Below are positions 1-9,064 of a stretch of 64,000 nucleotides of DNA, piece by piece (within the stretch, counting starts at the first letter, position 1; every line of letters starts with the position of its first letter). The position numbers and the translations under genes are program-made. Under the pieces are notes generated by a model, which saw only the letters and a program-made list of their open reading frames with translations, searched no databases and was not told where the DNA came from. This DNA comes from Runella sp. MFBS21 (GTDB lineage Bacteria; Bacteroidota; Bacteroidia; Cytophagales; Spirosomataceae): contig NZ_JARNTW010000003.1 of NCBI RefSeq assembly GCF_029433105.1, forward strand, positions 1 through 64,000. Direction: 5' to 3'.

Positions 1-2
1 GA

Positions 3-119
3 ATGGATAAGAAGACTACCATAGATTGGCAGTTCTCATGCGAGTCTGCCAGAAATACGCTCAATCGGCACTATTCGCACGTTAATCCAAATAATATAAA
101 ATATAAAAAAACTAATTAA
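3..119 (+). CDS. possible C-terminal end of a tyrosine recombinase (partial)
   Basis: This frame is open from the left edge to a TAA at 117-119 and encodes 38 residues. The stretch RHYSHVNP resembles the last segment of phage-type integrases, where the catalytic tyrosine sits in an HYSHV-like context. No other catalytic residue can be seen because the rest lies outside the window. The internal ATG at 3-5 makes a short free-standing ORF equally possible. The call rests on one short motif and is tentative. Confidence 0.3.
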   Translation: MDKKTTIDWQFSCESARNTLNRHYSHVNPNNIKYKKTN

Positions 120-189
120 ACAAGGTACTAAGTTTGTATTGCTATTTTTTAGCTTTTCTATAATATTGCCCTTGAAATTGCATAAATCT

Positions 190-1038
190 ATGAGCATTGT
201 AAAGTATCTAATGGGCAGCTGGCTACTATGGGGACTGATGAGCTGCCATTTGAATGATGTTACGCCCTCTACTATTGATGAAGAAATTACTGACTACCAA
301 GGTGATTTCAATCAATCCTATGGCTCCGACCCAAGCCAACGATACGATATTTATTATCCTTATAGCACCAATCAACAACCTTCTGAAGTTTTGATATTGC
401 TCCATGGTGGGGCTTGGGGAGCAGGCGACAAATCTTTTTTACTCCCAACGGTCAGGGCTTTGATGGCGCAGAAAAAAAACCTGACAATCGTTAATGCCAA
501 CTACCGACTCACCTCTTCCAAGGGAATCCGTTTGGAGCAGCAGCTCAACGATATAAAACTGCTTATAAACCATTTACACCAAAAAGCAACCAATTTTAAT
601 ATTACGACAGGCGCTTTTGCAATTGGTGGAGTAAGTGCTGGTGGGCATTTAGCCTTAGAATACGCCTATGCGAGAGATACAACACGCCAAATCAAAGGCG
701 TTGTTGGGATTGTGGCTCCTACTGATTTGTCTTCAGAGCCCCTACGTCAAACAGGGCTTGATTTATCAATTCAACAATTATTGGGAACTACATTTGAGCA
801 AAATCCAGACGCCTACTACAAAGCGAGTCCTTTTTATGCGGCTAAAAGCACCGCGCCTACCACTTTGCTTTTTTACGGTGGCAAAGATGCGGTCGTACCC
901 AGAGAGCAAGGCGAACTTCTAAAGTTCAAACTGACTGCTATGGGAGTCAAACACAGATACTATTTCTATCCCGACGAAACCCACGATTTCACCGCCGAGC
1001 TGCTCGCTGATAAAATTATCGCCCTTTTTGCGATGTAA
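190..1038 (+). CDS. lipoprotein alpha/beta-hydrolase (esterase/lipase family)
   Basis: 282 residues from the ATG at 190, preferred over an upstream TTG at 139 because it gives a compact lipoprotein signal with lipobox L-M-S-C (Cys about 19). The product is therefore expected on the periplasmic side of a membrane. The alpha/beta-hydrolase core is clear: oxyanion-hole HGGAW (about 72-76), nucleophile elbow G-V-S-A-G (Ser about 149), an Asp in GGKDAVVP and a His in DETHDF near the C-terminus. This fits the BD-FAE/esterase-lipase families acting on small esters or on acyl groups of polysaccharides; the substrate cannot be read from sequence. It converges with the next gene, whose stop codon lies one base away, and no terminator separates them. 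Confidence 0.85.
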   Translation: MSIVKYLMGSWLLWGLMSCHLNDVTPSTIDEEITDYQGDFNQSYGSDPSQRYDIYYPYSTNQQPSEVLILLHGGAWGAGDKSFLLPTVRALMAQKKNLTIVNANYRLTSSKGIRLEQQLNDIKLLINHLHQKATNFNITTGAFAIGGVSAGGHLALEYAYARDTTRQIKGVVGIVAPTDLSSEPLRQTGLDLSIQQLLGTTFEQNPDAYYKASPFYAAKSTAPTTLLFYGGKDAVVPREQGELLKFKLTAMGVKHRYYFYPDETHDFTAELLADKIIALFAM

Positions 1039-1039
1039 T

Positions 1040-3274
1040 TTATTTAACTACGGTCAGTGTGCCTTTAATGGTTTTATCGGTGAATCTTAATCCATAAAAA
1101 TACGTCCCTGTAGTTACTCCGTCAGCACACCATTTGAATTTTTTATCGGTAGACGAAAACACCAGCTTACCCCAGCGATTGTAGATATCTACTTGCAAAA
1201 ATTGGGGTCCACAAGCTACATCCGAAATACCGTCAACGGTAAAACAGTCATTTTTACCATCGTTGTTGGGAGTAATTACATTAGGAATCTTGGATTCTAC
1301 AATTTGTATATCGGGAATATTGGCCATGCGTAGTGTAACGGCCATAGTATCGGTTTTGACGGGTCCACAACTATTGTCTTCACAAATAAAATTAATGACG
1401 AGGTCTTTGCCCGCTAAATCCGCAAATTGGCTGCAAGTAAGCGTCCAATCAAAGCGTGATGTCAAGCGAGGTAAGCCATTTTTAGCATCAAATTTTAAGG
1501 AATATTGACTCAAGTTAAATCCTTTCCCTTGGGCGTATAGCTTGAGTTGGTCGGCTTTGTCAAGGTCATCCCCATACACTTCAAAACTGATGGTATTGTC
1601 TCCTTCGCTGGTCGGATAAGGTACATTGATAAGTTGATTGGCGGGAAGATTGGTCGATACAGATGGTTTATTATTAGCCCGAGCAAAAGCTTGCAATCGC
1701 ACTGTTACGGTATCTTTTACTTGCCGGTTACAGCCTACATCTGTTACTATAAAATCGACAACATACTCACGGTCAAGGGCATTACAAGGAGGGTTCCAAT
1801 TAAAAGGTTGAGTAACGGTTCCTTTTCCAGTACCGTTGCTAAACGACATTCCTACCTGATTCAGCTCAAACCCTCTTCCTTTGGCTTCCAATATCAAATC
1901 ATCGTTATCCTTATCAGCACCTGTGACTTTGAAAGCCAGATTAGTTCCTTGGGGTATACTAGCTCGATTGTTGGCTAAATCTGTAGAAGCTTCGGGGTTA
2001 TTGTTGGCGTTTCCTTCAATAAACACCCTCAAACTCAGCGTATCCGTACGTGGTTGAGGGCAGCCGTCATCACTCACCACGATAGCTACAACAAGAGGCG
2101 TATTGTTTCGACTTTCAAGACATTTTTCGAAGCATATCTGGGCTTTAAGGGTATCTGTGGTAGATTTGGTAGTATAAGTTACGGGATTGACGGTGACACT
2201 TTTATCATCAAAATTCACCCCTATCGTTTTGATAGAGAGGCGTTGATTCGCATCACCATCGGTTATCATGATATCCAAGCACTTAGATTGATCGCGTTTG
2301 ATAGTCAAAAGCTCACCCTTTTTATAAAAGTTTATCTTTCCAGCTTCTCGAAACAATGCCACAGGACTAGCATTTTGGGGACAATCCACCACTTTCAACT
2401 GAAACTCTCGCCTCACTGCCCCAATCCGTACTCCTTTGCGGTATTCTTCAATCAGCACCGCAAATACATATAATCCAAGACGCGAGGCCGTGACACCTAG
2501 CATTCCCGTTTGGGGATTGATGTACAAAGAGGGGTCTCCAGGAATCATATTTTGATTATTAATCCCTGCCACCCATTCTACCTCAGGGTAAGCACTGCTT
2601 CCACGAGCCACTGGCTCAGGATTGCTTGAGCTACTGTAGCCTGCCCAAGGCTTAGTAAGCGAATAAACGAGGCTATCGCCATCGGCATCTTTACCACTAA
2701 AATCAAAAGTGAAGGGACGATTGAGACAAATATAATCTCCTTTGAGCTCTTCAAATTTAGGAGAAGAGTTGGTGTAAGGTTGCCCGTTTTGAATCAAAGC
2801 CGGAAATTCTGTGTAAAAAGTTTCACCAGTATTTGCAGGATTCTGAATATTGGAAATGACACGATTACGACAACACCTCTCCCAAACAATATAATATCCT
2901 CGAGCATCATCAAAATTTTGAGCATTTAATATTACTTCCGACGAATAACGTATTAATAAAGTTTGTAAATCGCCGCTATTGTTACCACATACAGGATTAC
3001 TGTAACTGATAAGTTTGCGAGTGGTTTTCGGCAATTCGATGCCTCCCATCGCTTGGTTGTCTGATTTTCTAAAAAAGTAAAGGCGAATGGTATTGGTTTC
3101 GGCGGCAGCATTGGCATTGGCTTGATCAAAGTAAAGATTAAGCCCTAAATAAAAACGGTTGGTAGAACGGTTGGTGGGATAAAACTCTATTTCCCCTCCT
3201 ACTATGTGCGAAGCATTACTTATCAAAGGAATCAAAAACAAAATCCATAATACTCCAAGTATAATTTTTTTCAT
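1040..3274 (-). CDS. secreted protein with T9SS type B (gliding motility-associated) C-terminal domain
   Basis: 744 residues with a clear signal peptide (about 1-22). The mature N-terminus, ASHIVGGEI, recurs in large extracellular Bacteroidota proteins. The middle holds cadherin/PKD-like beta modules with repeated D-x-D-x-D style acidic turns (for example around KDADGDSLVYSL and TGADKDNDDL). The last ~85 residues match the CHU_C/type B sorting domain: NVITPNNDGKND, then IYNRWGKLVF, then GTYFYGLRF. The protein is thus predicted to cross the outer membrane by the type IX system and be attached or released at the surface. No enzymatic motif was seen; adhesion or a structural role is inference. 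It is divergent from rlmD, with a 151-bp gap that must hold both promoters. Confidence 0.85.
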   Translation of the reverse strand: MKKIILGVLWILFLIPLISNASHIVGGEIEFYPTNRSTNRFYLGLNLYFDQANANAAAETNTIRLYFFRKSDNQAMGGIELPKTTRKLISYSNPVCGNNSGDLQTLLIRYSSEVILNAQNFDDARGYYIVWERCCRNRVISNIQNPANTGETFYTEFPALIQNGQPYTNSSPKFEELKGDYICLNRPFTFDFSGKDADGDSLVYSLTKPWAGYSSSSNPEPVARGSSAYPEVEWVAGINNQNMIPGDPSLYINPQTGMLGVTASRLGLYVFAVLIEEYRKGVRIGAVRREFQLKVVDCPQNASPVALFREAGKINFYKKGELLTIKRDQSKCLDIMITDGDANQRLSIKTIGVNFDDKSVTVNPVTYTTKSTTDTLKAQICFEKCLESRNNTPLVVAIVVSDDGCPQPRTDTLSLRVFIEGNANNNPEASTDLANNRASIPQGTNLAFKVTGADKDNDDLILEAKGRGFELNQVGMSFSNGTGKGTVTQPFNWNPPCNALDREYVVDFIVTDVGCNRQVKDTVTVRLQAFARANNKPSVSTNLPANQLINVPYPTSEGDNTISFEVYGDDLDKADQLKLYAQGKGFNLSQYSLKFDAKNGLPRLTSRFDWTLTCSQFADLAGKDLVINFICEDNSCGPVKTDTMAVTLRMANIPDIQIVESKIPNVITPNNDGKNDCFTVDGISDVACGPQFLQVDIYNRWGKLVFSSTDKKFKWCADGVTTGTYFYGLRFTDKTIKGTLTVVK

Positions 3275-3425
3275 AAGGTTTTAGGGCTAAAGTTCTCGTT
3301 GTATTTTTGTCGCTTCACTTATCTTACGCCTCATCTACTTTACGCAACAATCCAGCTTCACGTTGCTTACAGTATGAGAACAAGAGATTGGTTGGGCATG
3401 GGATAACGGTATACACAAAATTCGG

Positions 3426-4838
3426 ATGAAAAATTACAAAAAAAATAAACAAGTAGTTGAGAATCTTCTCATAGAAGATTTTGCAGCAGAGGGAAAATGT
3501 ATCGGACGCCACAATGGCGCGGTGGTTTTTATCGAAGGCAATGCCGCCCCCGGTGACGTAGTAGATGTAGAAATTCTCAATTTTAAAAAGAAGAAATTTT
3601 ACGAAGCAAAGGTCATTCAAACCCACTCGTATTCAGACAAAAGAGCGGAAGCATTTTGTGATTATTTCGGGACTTGTGGTGGCTGCAAATGGCAGCATAT
3701 CAAATATGAAGAACAACTTCAATTCAAATGGCAGCAAGTAAGCGATCATTTACACCGTATTGCGAAGGTAGCTCTTCCTCCTATTGAGCCGATTTTACCT
3801 TCCGAAAAAACTACTTTTTACCGTAATAAATTAGAGTTTACTTTCTCTAATCTGCGCTGGTTTACGCTTGATGAAATCAATTCGGGAACTGAGCTGGAGC
3901 GTAATGCCTTGGGCTTTCATATCCCTAAACGCTTCGACCGCATTCTCGATATTGAAAAATGCTATCTCCAACCCGACCCTTCCAACGAAATCCGTAATCA
4001 ATTGAGAAATTTTGCCCTCCAAAAGGGATTTCGGTTTTATGACCAAAAAAATAACGTAGGCTTTGTAAGAAACGTAATCTTGCGAACCGCCAATACGGGC
4101 GACGTAATGGTAATTGTACAATTTGCCGAACCTAATCAGTCTGATATAGACGCCACAATGGCATTTTTGGCCGAGAATTTTCCACAAATCTCTTCTCTAC
4201 AATACATCATCAATACCAAAGGAAACGACTCCTATTATGATCAAGAGGTGGTTTTGTACGCTGGCAAACCCTACATTGAGGAGCGTATGGAAGATTTAGT
4301 TTTTAGGGTAGGGCCCAAATCATTTTACCAAACCAACTCCGACCAAGCCTACGAATTGTACAAAGTAGCGCGGGAGTTTGCCCAATTGACAGGCCAAGAA
4401 CACGTATATGACCTTTATACTGGGACGGGGACAATTGCCAATTTTGTGGCCAAACAAGCCAAAGCCGTAGTCGGCGTAGAATACGTTCCTGAAGCGATTG
4501 AAGATGCCAAAATCAATTCCGAAATCAACGGCATTCATAATACGAAGTTTTATGCGGGTGATATGAAAAATGTCCTGAATGAAGCATTTATTACCCAAAA
4601 CGGCCACCCAGATGTCGTGATTACCGACCCGCCACGCGCAGGTATGGATGAGCCTGTAGTGCGTACACTTCTGCGTATGGAACCTACGAAGATTGTATAT
4701 GTGAGCTGCAATTCGGCCACTCAGGCGCGCGATTTGGCATGGTTAGATGAAAAATACGCCGTGAAGCGTGTGCGTCCAGTAGATATGTTTCCGCATACGC
4801 ACCACGTCGAAAATGTGGTGATGCTGGAGAAAAAATAA
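3426..4838 (+). CDS. rlmD: 23S rRNA (uracil-C5)-methyltransferase, RlmD/RumA family
   Basis: 470 residues in the usual order for this family: N-terminal TRAM RNA-binding domain (about 10-68), 4Fe-4S cysteines C78-x5-C84-x2-C87 plus a later cysteine in DIEKCYLQP, and a Rossmann SAM-binding domain with LYTGTGTI. Near the C-terminus are DPPRAGMD, the catalytic-cysteine block YVSCNS and the general-base block FPHTHHVEN. The family methylates uracil C5 in 23S rRNA (U1939 in E. coli); some relatives modify U747 or tRNA U54, so target specificity is by family only. The stop is followed within 5 bases by a perfect palindrome, and then by a second copy of the last ~35 codons. Confidence 0.92.
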   Translation: MKNYKKNKQVVENLLIEDFAAEGKCIGRHNGAVVFIEGNAAPGDVVDVEILNFKKKKFYEAKVIQTHSYSDKRAEAFCDYFGTCGGCKWQHIKYEEQLQFKWQQVSDHLHRIAKVALPPIEPILPSEKTTFYRNKLEFTFSNLRWFTLDEINSGTELERNALGFHIPKRFDRILDIEKCYLQPDPSNEIRNQLRNFALQKGFRFYDQKNNVGFVRNVILRTANTGDVMVIVQFAEPNQSDIDATMAFLAENFPQISSLQYIINTKGNDSYYDQEVVLYAGKPYIEERMEDLVFRVGPKSFYQTNSDQAYELYKVAREFAQLTGQEHVYDLYTGTGTIANFVAKQAKAVVGVEYVPEAIEDAKINSEINGIHNTKFYAGDMKNVLNEAFITQNGHPDVVITDPPRAGMDEPVVRTLLRMEPTKIVYVSCNSATQARDLAWLDEKYAVKRVRPVDMFPHTHHVENVVMLEKK

Positions 4839-4842
4839 ACAT

Positions 4843-4875
4843 AACCCCGGCAACGTTTAGAACGTTGCCGGGGTT
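4843..4875 (+). repeat. REP-like perfect palindrome 1 (also likely terminator of rlmD)
   Basis: Arms at 4843-4857 and 4861-4875 are perfect 15-base complements around a TAG loop. The left arm is AACCCCGGCAACGTT. It starts 4 bases after the rlmD stop codon. The arm fits the pattern AACCCYGSCDRYGTT shared with palindromes at 4992, 47777 and 58445. There is no U-tract, so its role as a terminator is inferred from position. Confidence 0.8.
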
Positions 4876-4884
4876 GAACGTGGG

Positions 4885-4990
4885 TTTGGCATGGCTAGAT
4901 GAAAAATATGCCGTGAAGCGCGTGCGCCCCGTAGATATGTTTCCGCATACGCACCACGTCGAAAATATGGTGGTGCTGGAGAAAAAATAA
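4885..4990 (+). pseudogene. duplicated 3' fragment of rlmD
   Basis: These 106 bases align without gaps to the true rlmD end at 4733-4838, with 7 differences by my count (about 93 percent identity). Five of the seven would be synonymous; the other two swap Val/Met. It encodes the last ~35 RlmD residues, including the FPHTHHVEN general-base block, and ends in the same stop. It has no start and no upstream domains, so it is a dead fragment. It is followed, like the real gene, by a palindrome of the same family, so the unit gene-end plus palindrome is present twice, 152 bases apart. Confidence 0.85.
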
Positions 4991-4991
4991 A

Positions 4992-5030
4992 CTAAACCCC
5001 GGCAACGTTCTAAACGTTGCCGGGGTTTAG
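4992..5030 (-). repeat. REP-like perfect palindrome 2 (likely bidirectional terminator)
   Basis: Arms at 4992-5009 and 5013-5030 are perfect 18-base complements around a CTA loop. The inner 15 bases of the left arm equal the arm of palindrome 1. It lies between the duplicated rlmD tail and the end of the leftward gene ending at 5037, only 6 bases past that stop, and probably ends its transcript. Confidence 0.8.
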
Positions 5031-5036
5031 TTTCCA

Positions 5037-7520
5037 CTACTGATACATCAACCAAGCCGTAGCTTCGCAAGCCTTATTAGCTTTGAAACGAATCCAGCGG
5101 GCTTGAAAATCTTTGCCAAAAGTATGCTCAAAGGTTTCACCAGGTTTTACCGTTACTTCTTTGTACGTCATCCAAGGACCATGACCAATCGGCTCTACTT
5201 CTATGGTGAAAGTGATTGCGTCGGTAGCTTTATGCGAAAGCTTGAGGCTTTTTTTATCATAAAAACCAATCAAATAAGGATCAGAAGGTGTATTGGCTGT
5301 CACTTGGCTATTTTTCCAAGGCCCACCTTGTCCAGTAGGTTTGCCCAATTTCCAAAGATCATCGATAGTTCCTGCCCATACTTTGGCTTTACCATCAGCC
5401 GAGGCAATGATATGATTGCTGTTGGGGGTTTGGGCATCCAAACCCGTCAAAACAAACAATCCACGGTAAGAAGCATAATCATGGATAGTCAATGAATGAG
5501 AAGCAACAGGTCTCATTTTAGCAAAGCCATCGGCATTTTCGGCGGGAAGTTCATAAAAAGTGCCGTGTACATTCATCAAGTCCCGCTCGGTAGCTACTTC
5601 CCGACAAATCCGCAAAGAAGCACTATTTGTCTTAGCCGTGAAAGCGTCGTTTCCTTTGGGTAAACGCCAGCGACGCCCTGCATCATCTACTATCAACACA
5701 GAAGCCTCATCTATGGTGACTACGTCTTTGGGAATCGCAAATTCTTTGCGGATAACCTGAGCCGTAGTAGCGTCATCTTTACGGATCAGGTTAAGCGCAC
5801 TATCCAATTCATAATAGCCGCTTTCGCTAAATTGTCCATTCACAAAATCTCCGGCCAAAACGCCCAATTGACGACGATTTTTTCCCAAACCATACAAAAG
5901 CCCCGCTTTATAATTGGTAGTATTGATATTGCTTAGTCCGTCAAATATTTTGTCTTTAGCAGTAGTAAAACGGCTTTCATCCGTGTAATTAAAATTGATA
6001 GTAGCCGTGGTAGCTTTGTTGGTTTTTACCCGAATCCACTCCCCTACTTCAGAAGCCGCAAAAGAAACAGAAGCTGCTTGTCCTGCTTTTACGGAAGCTG
6101 TTTTTAAAGATTTCCAGCTTCCTTTGCCGTTGGTATCTACTTCAAAAGTAAAAGTCACATCTTCAGCCCCCGCATTGTTTATCCAAGCGATGCGCTGCTT
6201 CCAGCCTGCAAACAAAAACGGATCAGAAGCCACATTTGCCTCTACTTTGTCATTGAGCCAAATCGCACCTTGGGCAGTATTAGGACCCAATTGATCAGGC
6301 ATATTAATAGATGTAAACCAAAGATTTGAATTTGATTGTCCTGGTCCTTCGATATTGCCTTTCGCTTTGCGTTTGTTCAAAAACTCTTTTTGGGCTGAGT
6401 CATCACAACCAAATACGAGGCCATTTTGCCAACGAGTGTAGTCGCCGATTACTTTCAAATAAGCCGAACGGGGGCGAATACCAGCGGTATTTTTAGAAGA
6501 AAATGTCTGAGGAAAACGCCAAAACATACCGTGCATAGTCATCAAGTAGTCAGGGGCTTGGGCTGTGCCAATATCTCTGATACGTGGCCATTCGGTATTC
6601 CACCCATGCGCCCCATCATAGCTATGACTTGCCTTAGGAAGCCTAAAAAATGACCATTTCCCACTATCACGTACCGCTAAAAGTACCGAGCGATGATCCC
6701 AGCCTGTAGCCCAAATAGGATCAGTTTCAGGGTTTTTGTTGCCATAAATGCCCCCTGGCCCTGTTACTTCCACAAACTGATTACGACGAACTACCTTCCA
6801 ATCTTTACCGTTCCATTCGGCCAAAACACCTGCTTCAATGTCAAATTGTTTCAATGCCTGTGGGCCAGATTCACCGTTATTGGAATACACCATTACACCT
6901 TGCCCTGAGTACAGCCCCTTTCCATGTGCACCGGGCAAAAGCATGCCGTTGTGATTGTTGGCGACGTCGTTTTCTTTTTTGTTTTTAACGTTTCCGTCTT
7001 GGTACAAAAGCTTCGATTCTAAGGTTTTGACATCTACCTCATAAAAACCTTCTTCCATAGTTCCGTAATAAATCTTGGAAGCAGGCGAAAAAAGGTGACG
7101 AGCATTGCCAGTATGACGCCCCGGCATCTGAGTATAAGGAATCGTCCTGACATTTCCGTTGCTTCCAATAGCATAAGGGCCAATAAAAAGTTGATTGCTT
7201 TCGGCATGAACCATGCGATTGGCAGGCGTCCCGCCGATGCTTTCCGAACGAATGGTTTTGTGCAAATCAGGAGTGATTTCGTAAAGCTTATCCGAAGACC
7301 CAAAGGGTAAATGCGGCCCATAGGTAATGACCCAAAGTTTTCCTGCCCAAGGTACTACCGCGCCCGTGCCGCATTCTCCTTCGTTGTTATAATAAGCAAG
7401 GTGTGGATAGATGCCGCTGATTTGTTGGTAGGATGATTTGGGCTGGGCTTGGGCCAAGCCACAAGCCAAAACGGCCGTTGCCATTCCTACCGTAAGAGAT
7501 TTGAAGTCTAATGTGTACAT
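5037..7520 (-). CDS. secreted protein of unknown function, family member with duplicated C-terminal module
   Basis: 827 residues with a signal peptide (about 1-25, cleavage near AQAQ). I do not recognise a named domain. It is clearly related to the neighbouring gene at 7533-8984: both share PWAxxLWxITY, a SIxGTxANR-like block, IGPY, LAEWxGxxWK and xATGWD-xxSVL. The region running from an L-M-x-x-H-G-x-F motif to a SDP...W-I-R beta module occurs twice here: about 305-515 (LMTMHGMF, SDPFLF, EWIRVK) and about 610-827 (LMNVHGTF, SDPYLI, RWIRFK). Regular WAG/TDDLW-like motifs suggest a beta-propeller plus beta-sandwich, which is inference. It is last in the sigma-FecR-SusC-SusD transcription unit, so a role in handling the ligand of that uptake system is likely. 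Confidence 0.8.
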   Translation of the reverse strand: MYTLDFKSLTVGMATAVLACGLAQAQPKSSYQQISGIYPHLAYYNNEGECGTGAVVPWAGKLWVITYGPHLPFGSSDKLYEITPDLHKTIRSESIGGTPANRMVHAESNQLFIGPYAIGSNGNVRTIPYTQMPGRHTGNARHLFSPASKIYYGTMEEGFYEVDVKTLESKLLYQDGNVKNKKENDVANNHNGMLLPGAHGKGLYSGQGVMVYSNNGESGPQALKQFDIEAGVLAEWNGKDWKVVRRNQFVEVTGPGGIYGNKNPETDPIWATGWDHRSVLLAVRDSGKWSFFRLPKASHSYDGAHGWNTEWPRIRDIGTAQAPDYLMTMHGMFWRFPQTFSSKNTAGIRPRSAYLKVIGDYTRWQNGLVFGCDDSAQKEFLNKRKAKGNIEGPGQSNSNLWFTSINMPDQLGPNTAQGAIWLNDKVEANVASDPFLFAGWKQRIAWINNAGAEDVTFTFEVDTNGKGSWKSLKTASVKAGQAASVSFAASEVGEWIRVKTNKATTATINFNYTDESRFTTAKDKIFDGLSNINTTNYKAGLLYGLGKNRRQLGVLAGDFVNGQFSESGYYELDSALNLIRKDDATTAQVIRKEFAIPKDVVTIDEASVLIVDDAGRRWRLPKGNDAFTAKTNSASLRICREVATERDLMNVHGTFYELPAENADGFAKMRPVASHSLTIHDYASYRGLFVLTGLDAQTPNSNHIIASADGKAKVWAGTIDDLWKLGKPTGQGGPWKNSQVTANTPSDPYLIGFYDKKSLKLSHKATDAITFTIEVEPIGHGPWMTYKEVTVKPGETFEHTFGKDFQARWIRFKANKACEATAWLMYQ

Positions 7521-7532
7521 ATTAAAGATGAG

Positions 7533-8984
7533 TTATTTAAAAGTAAAATAAGCGGTCCCAACACAATCTTTATCGGCCACTAATCTTATCCATTTAGGAT
7601 TAAAGGATTCTGGGAAATCGATACTTTTACTTTCTTTTGGATTGACTGTGATGGTCTGGAATTTTCGATAATTTCCGTCTCCAACGATATCCGCTTCGAG
7701 GTCAAATTTGACTGAAATGCTGCTATTGTGCCACAAATTCAGCGATTTGTTGTTGAAGTTAAAAGTAAAAAATGGATCCGAAGGTTGTCCTTTTTTGATT
7801 TCCGAATCTAGCCACACACCGCCTTCTCCCTGCAATTTGCCAAAACTCCACAGGTCGTCTGTTTTGCCAAACCATAGACCCGCTTGAGGTTGACCCGCCA
7901 AAGGATTGTTGTCGATGCCACTATTAAAACGCATCGGAGTAGCTTGATTTCCCCCTAATACGAGCATTCCACGCCAACTGCAAAAATCAGGAATGATACG
8001 AAGGTGGGAAGAAATAGGCTTGATAGCCCAAAGCTGATTGCCGTAAGTGTGGTATCCAATTTCGTAAAACAAACCGTGGCAATCCATCAAGGCGCGTTCG
8101 GTCTCTACTTCGCGGATTCGCATCCATTCGGTACAACTCGTTTCGTCAAAAGTACGGCTGCCTTTGGGCAGTCGGTAGCGCTTCCATTCTTTAGTAGAAG
8201 GGAAATAGACATTCATCAACACCGAGGCTTTGTCCCAGCCCGTTGCAATCATAGGTTGACCAAAAGAGCCAGCACTCCATACTTCCGTAAAAGCCGTTTT
8301 TTCAAGGATTTTCCAAGTGTTTCCGTCCCATTCGGCCAGCCGCCCCGCCGACCAAGAGCCATTGTAGTCTTTTTCGTTGTAGCTATTGTTGGTTACTACC
8401 ACTCTTCCGTGTTTGGTAAAACCCGACTTAAAATGCGGTTTTGACCCGACAGGTTCGTCCAGTTCTTTCATAAGATTGAAAAGCTGTTTTGTTTCTAAGG
8501 TAGTCACATCCGTTTCAAAAAACTCGCCTTCCATCGACAAAAAATAAACCTTTTTGGTGGGTTCTGTCAAGTGGGCCATAGTAGCAGCCAAGCGGTATTT
8601 TTTTACTCCTTCAATGAGCCTCACATTGCCGAGCGTATCAACCACATACGGCCCAATAATCAACTGATGCGTAGAAGCATGAATGAAACGATTGGCATAC
8701 GTCCCTACGATACTCTCGGCTCGTTTTTTCAGCTCCATTTTATCATTGATTTCATACAATCCTGTCCCTGAACCCGTTGGCGTCATGTGGGCTACATAAG
8801 TAATAATCCACAATCGATTGGCCCAAGGCATCAGGCCGCCCGTACCTGCCTCAGTACGAGGGCTATGATTGGCAACCATCGCCAAGTTTGGAAAGACTCC
8901 ACTTACCGAAGGCGCATTTTGGGCGTAAGATTGCAAGGCACAAAACAGCCCCACAACAAAATATTTTAAAAAATTTTGTTTCAT
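7533..8984 (-). CDS. secreted protein of unknown function, paralogue of the 5037-7520 product
   Basis: 483 residues from the ATG at 8984; a TTG extension to 9068 would overlap the preceding susD and place charged residues before the signal peptide, so it was rejected. Signal peptide about 1-22 (ends SYAQ). It has the same block order as its neighbour: GTGGLMPWANRLW, ESIVGTYANR, LIIGPY, FFETDVTTLE, LAEWDG, IATGWD, RLPKGS, ALMDCHGLF, WFGKTDDLWSFGK, then a single terminal SDPFF...KWIRL beta module. No catalytic signature was recognised. Gaps of 12 bases to the downstream gene and 80 to susD place it in the same operon; a strong hairpin lies in the 80-base gap. Confidence 0.82.
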   Translation of the reverse strand: MKQNFLKYFVVGLFCALQSYAQNAPSVSGVFPNLAMVANHSPRTEAGTGGLMPWANRLWIITYVAHMTPTGSGTGLYEINDKMELKKRAESIVGTYANRFIHASTHQLIIGPYVVDTLGNVRLIEGVKKYRLAATMAHLTEPTKKVYFLSMEGEFFETDVTTLETKQLFNLMKELDEPVGSKPHFKSGFTKHGRVVVTNNSYNEKDYNGSWSAGRLAEWDGNTWKILEKTAFTEVWSAGSFGQPMIATGWDKASVLMNVYFPSTKEWKRYRLPKGSRTFDETSCTEWMRIREVETERALMDCHGLFYEIGYHTYGNQLWAIKPISSHLRIIPDFCSWRGMLVLGGNQATPMRFNSGIDNNPLAGQPQAGLWFGKTDDLWSFGKLQGEGGVWLDSEIKKGQPSDPFFTFNFNNKSLNLWHNSSISVKFDLEADIVGDGNYRKFQTITVNPKESKSIDFPESFNPKWIRLVADKDCVGTAYFTFK

Positions 8985-9020
8985 TTTCTTAAACGATATG
9001 GAGAAGGAATAGATAATTAA

Positions 9021-9053
9021 AGCGAGCCTGCTAAAAGCAGAGGCAGGCTCGCT
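9021..9053 (-). terminator. intercistronic hairpin after susD
   Basis: Perfect 11-base stem (9021-9031 with 9043-9053) and 11-base loop. On the leftward transcript it is followed by TTTAATTAT, a poor U-tract. It may lower readthrough into the two secreted-protein genes or protect the susCD end of the mRNA from decay. Confidence 0.55.
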
Positions 9054-9064
9054 AAAAAGCAAAA

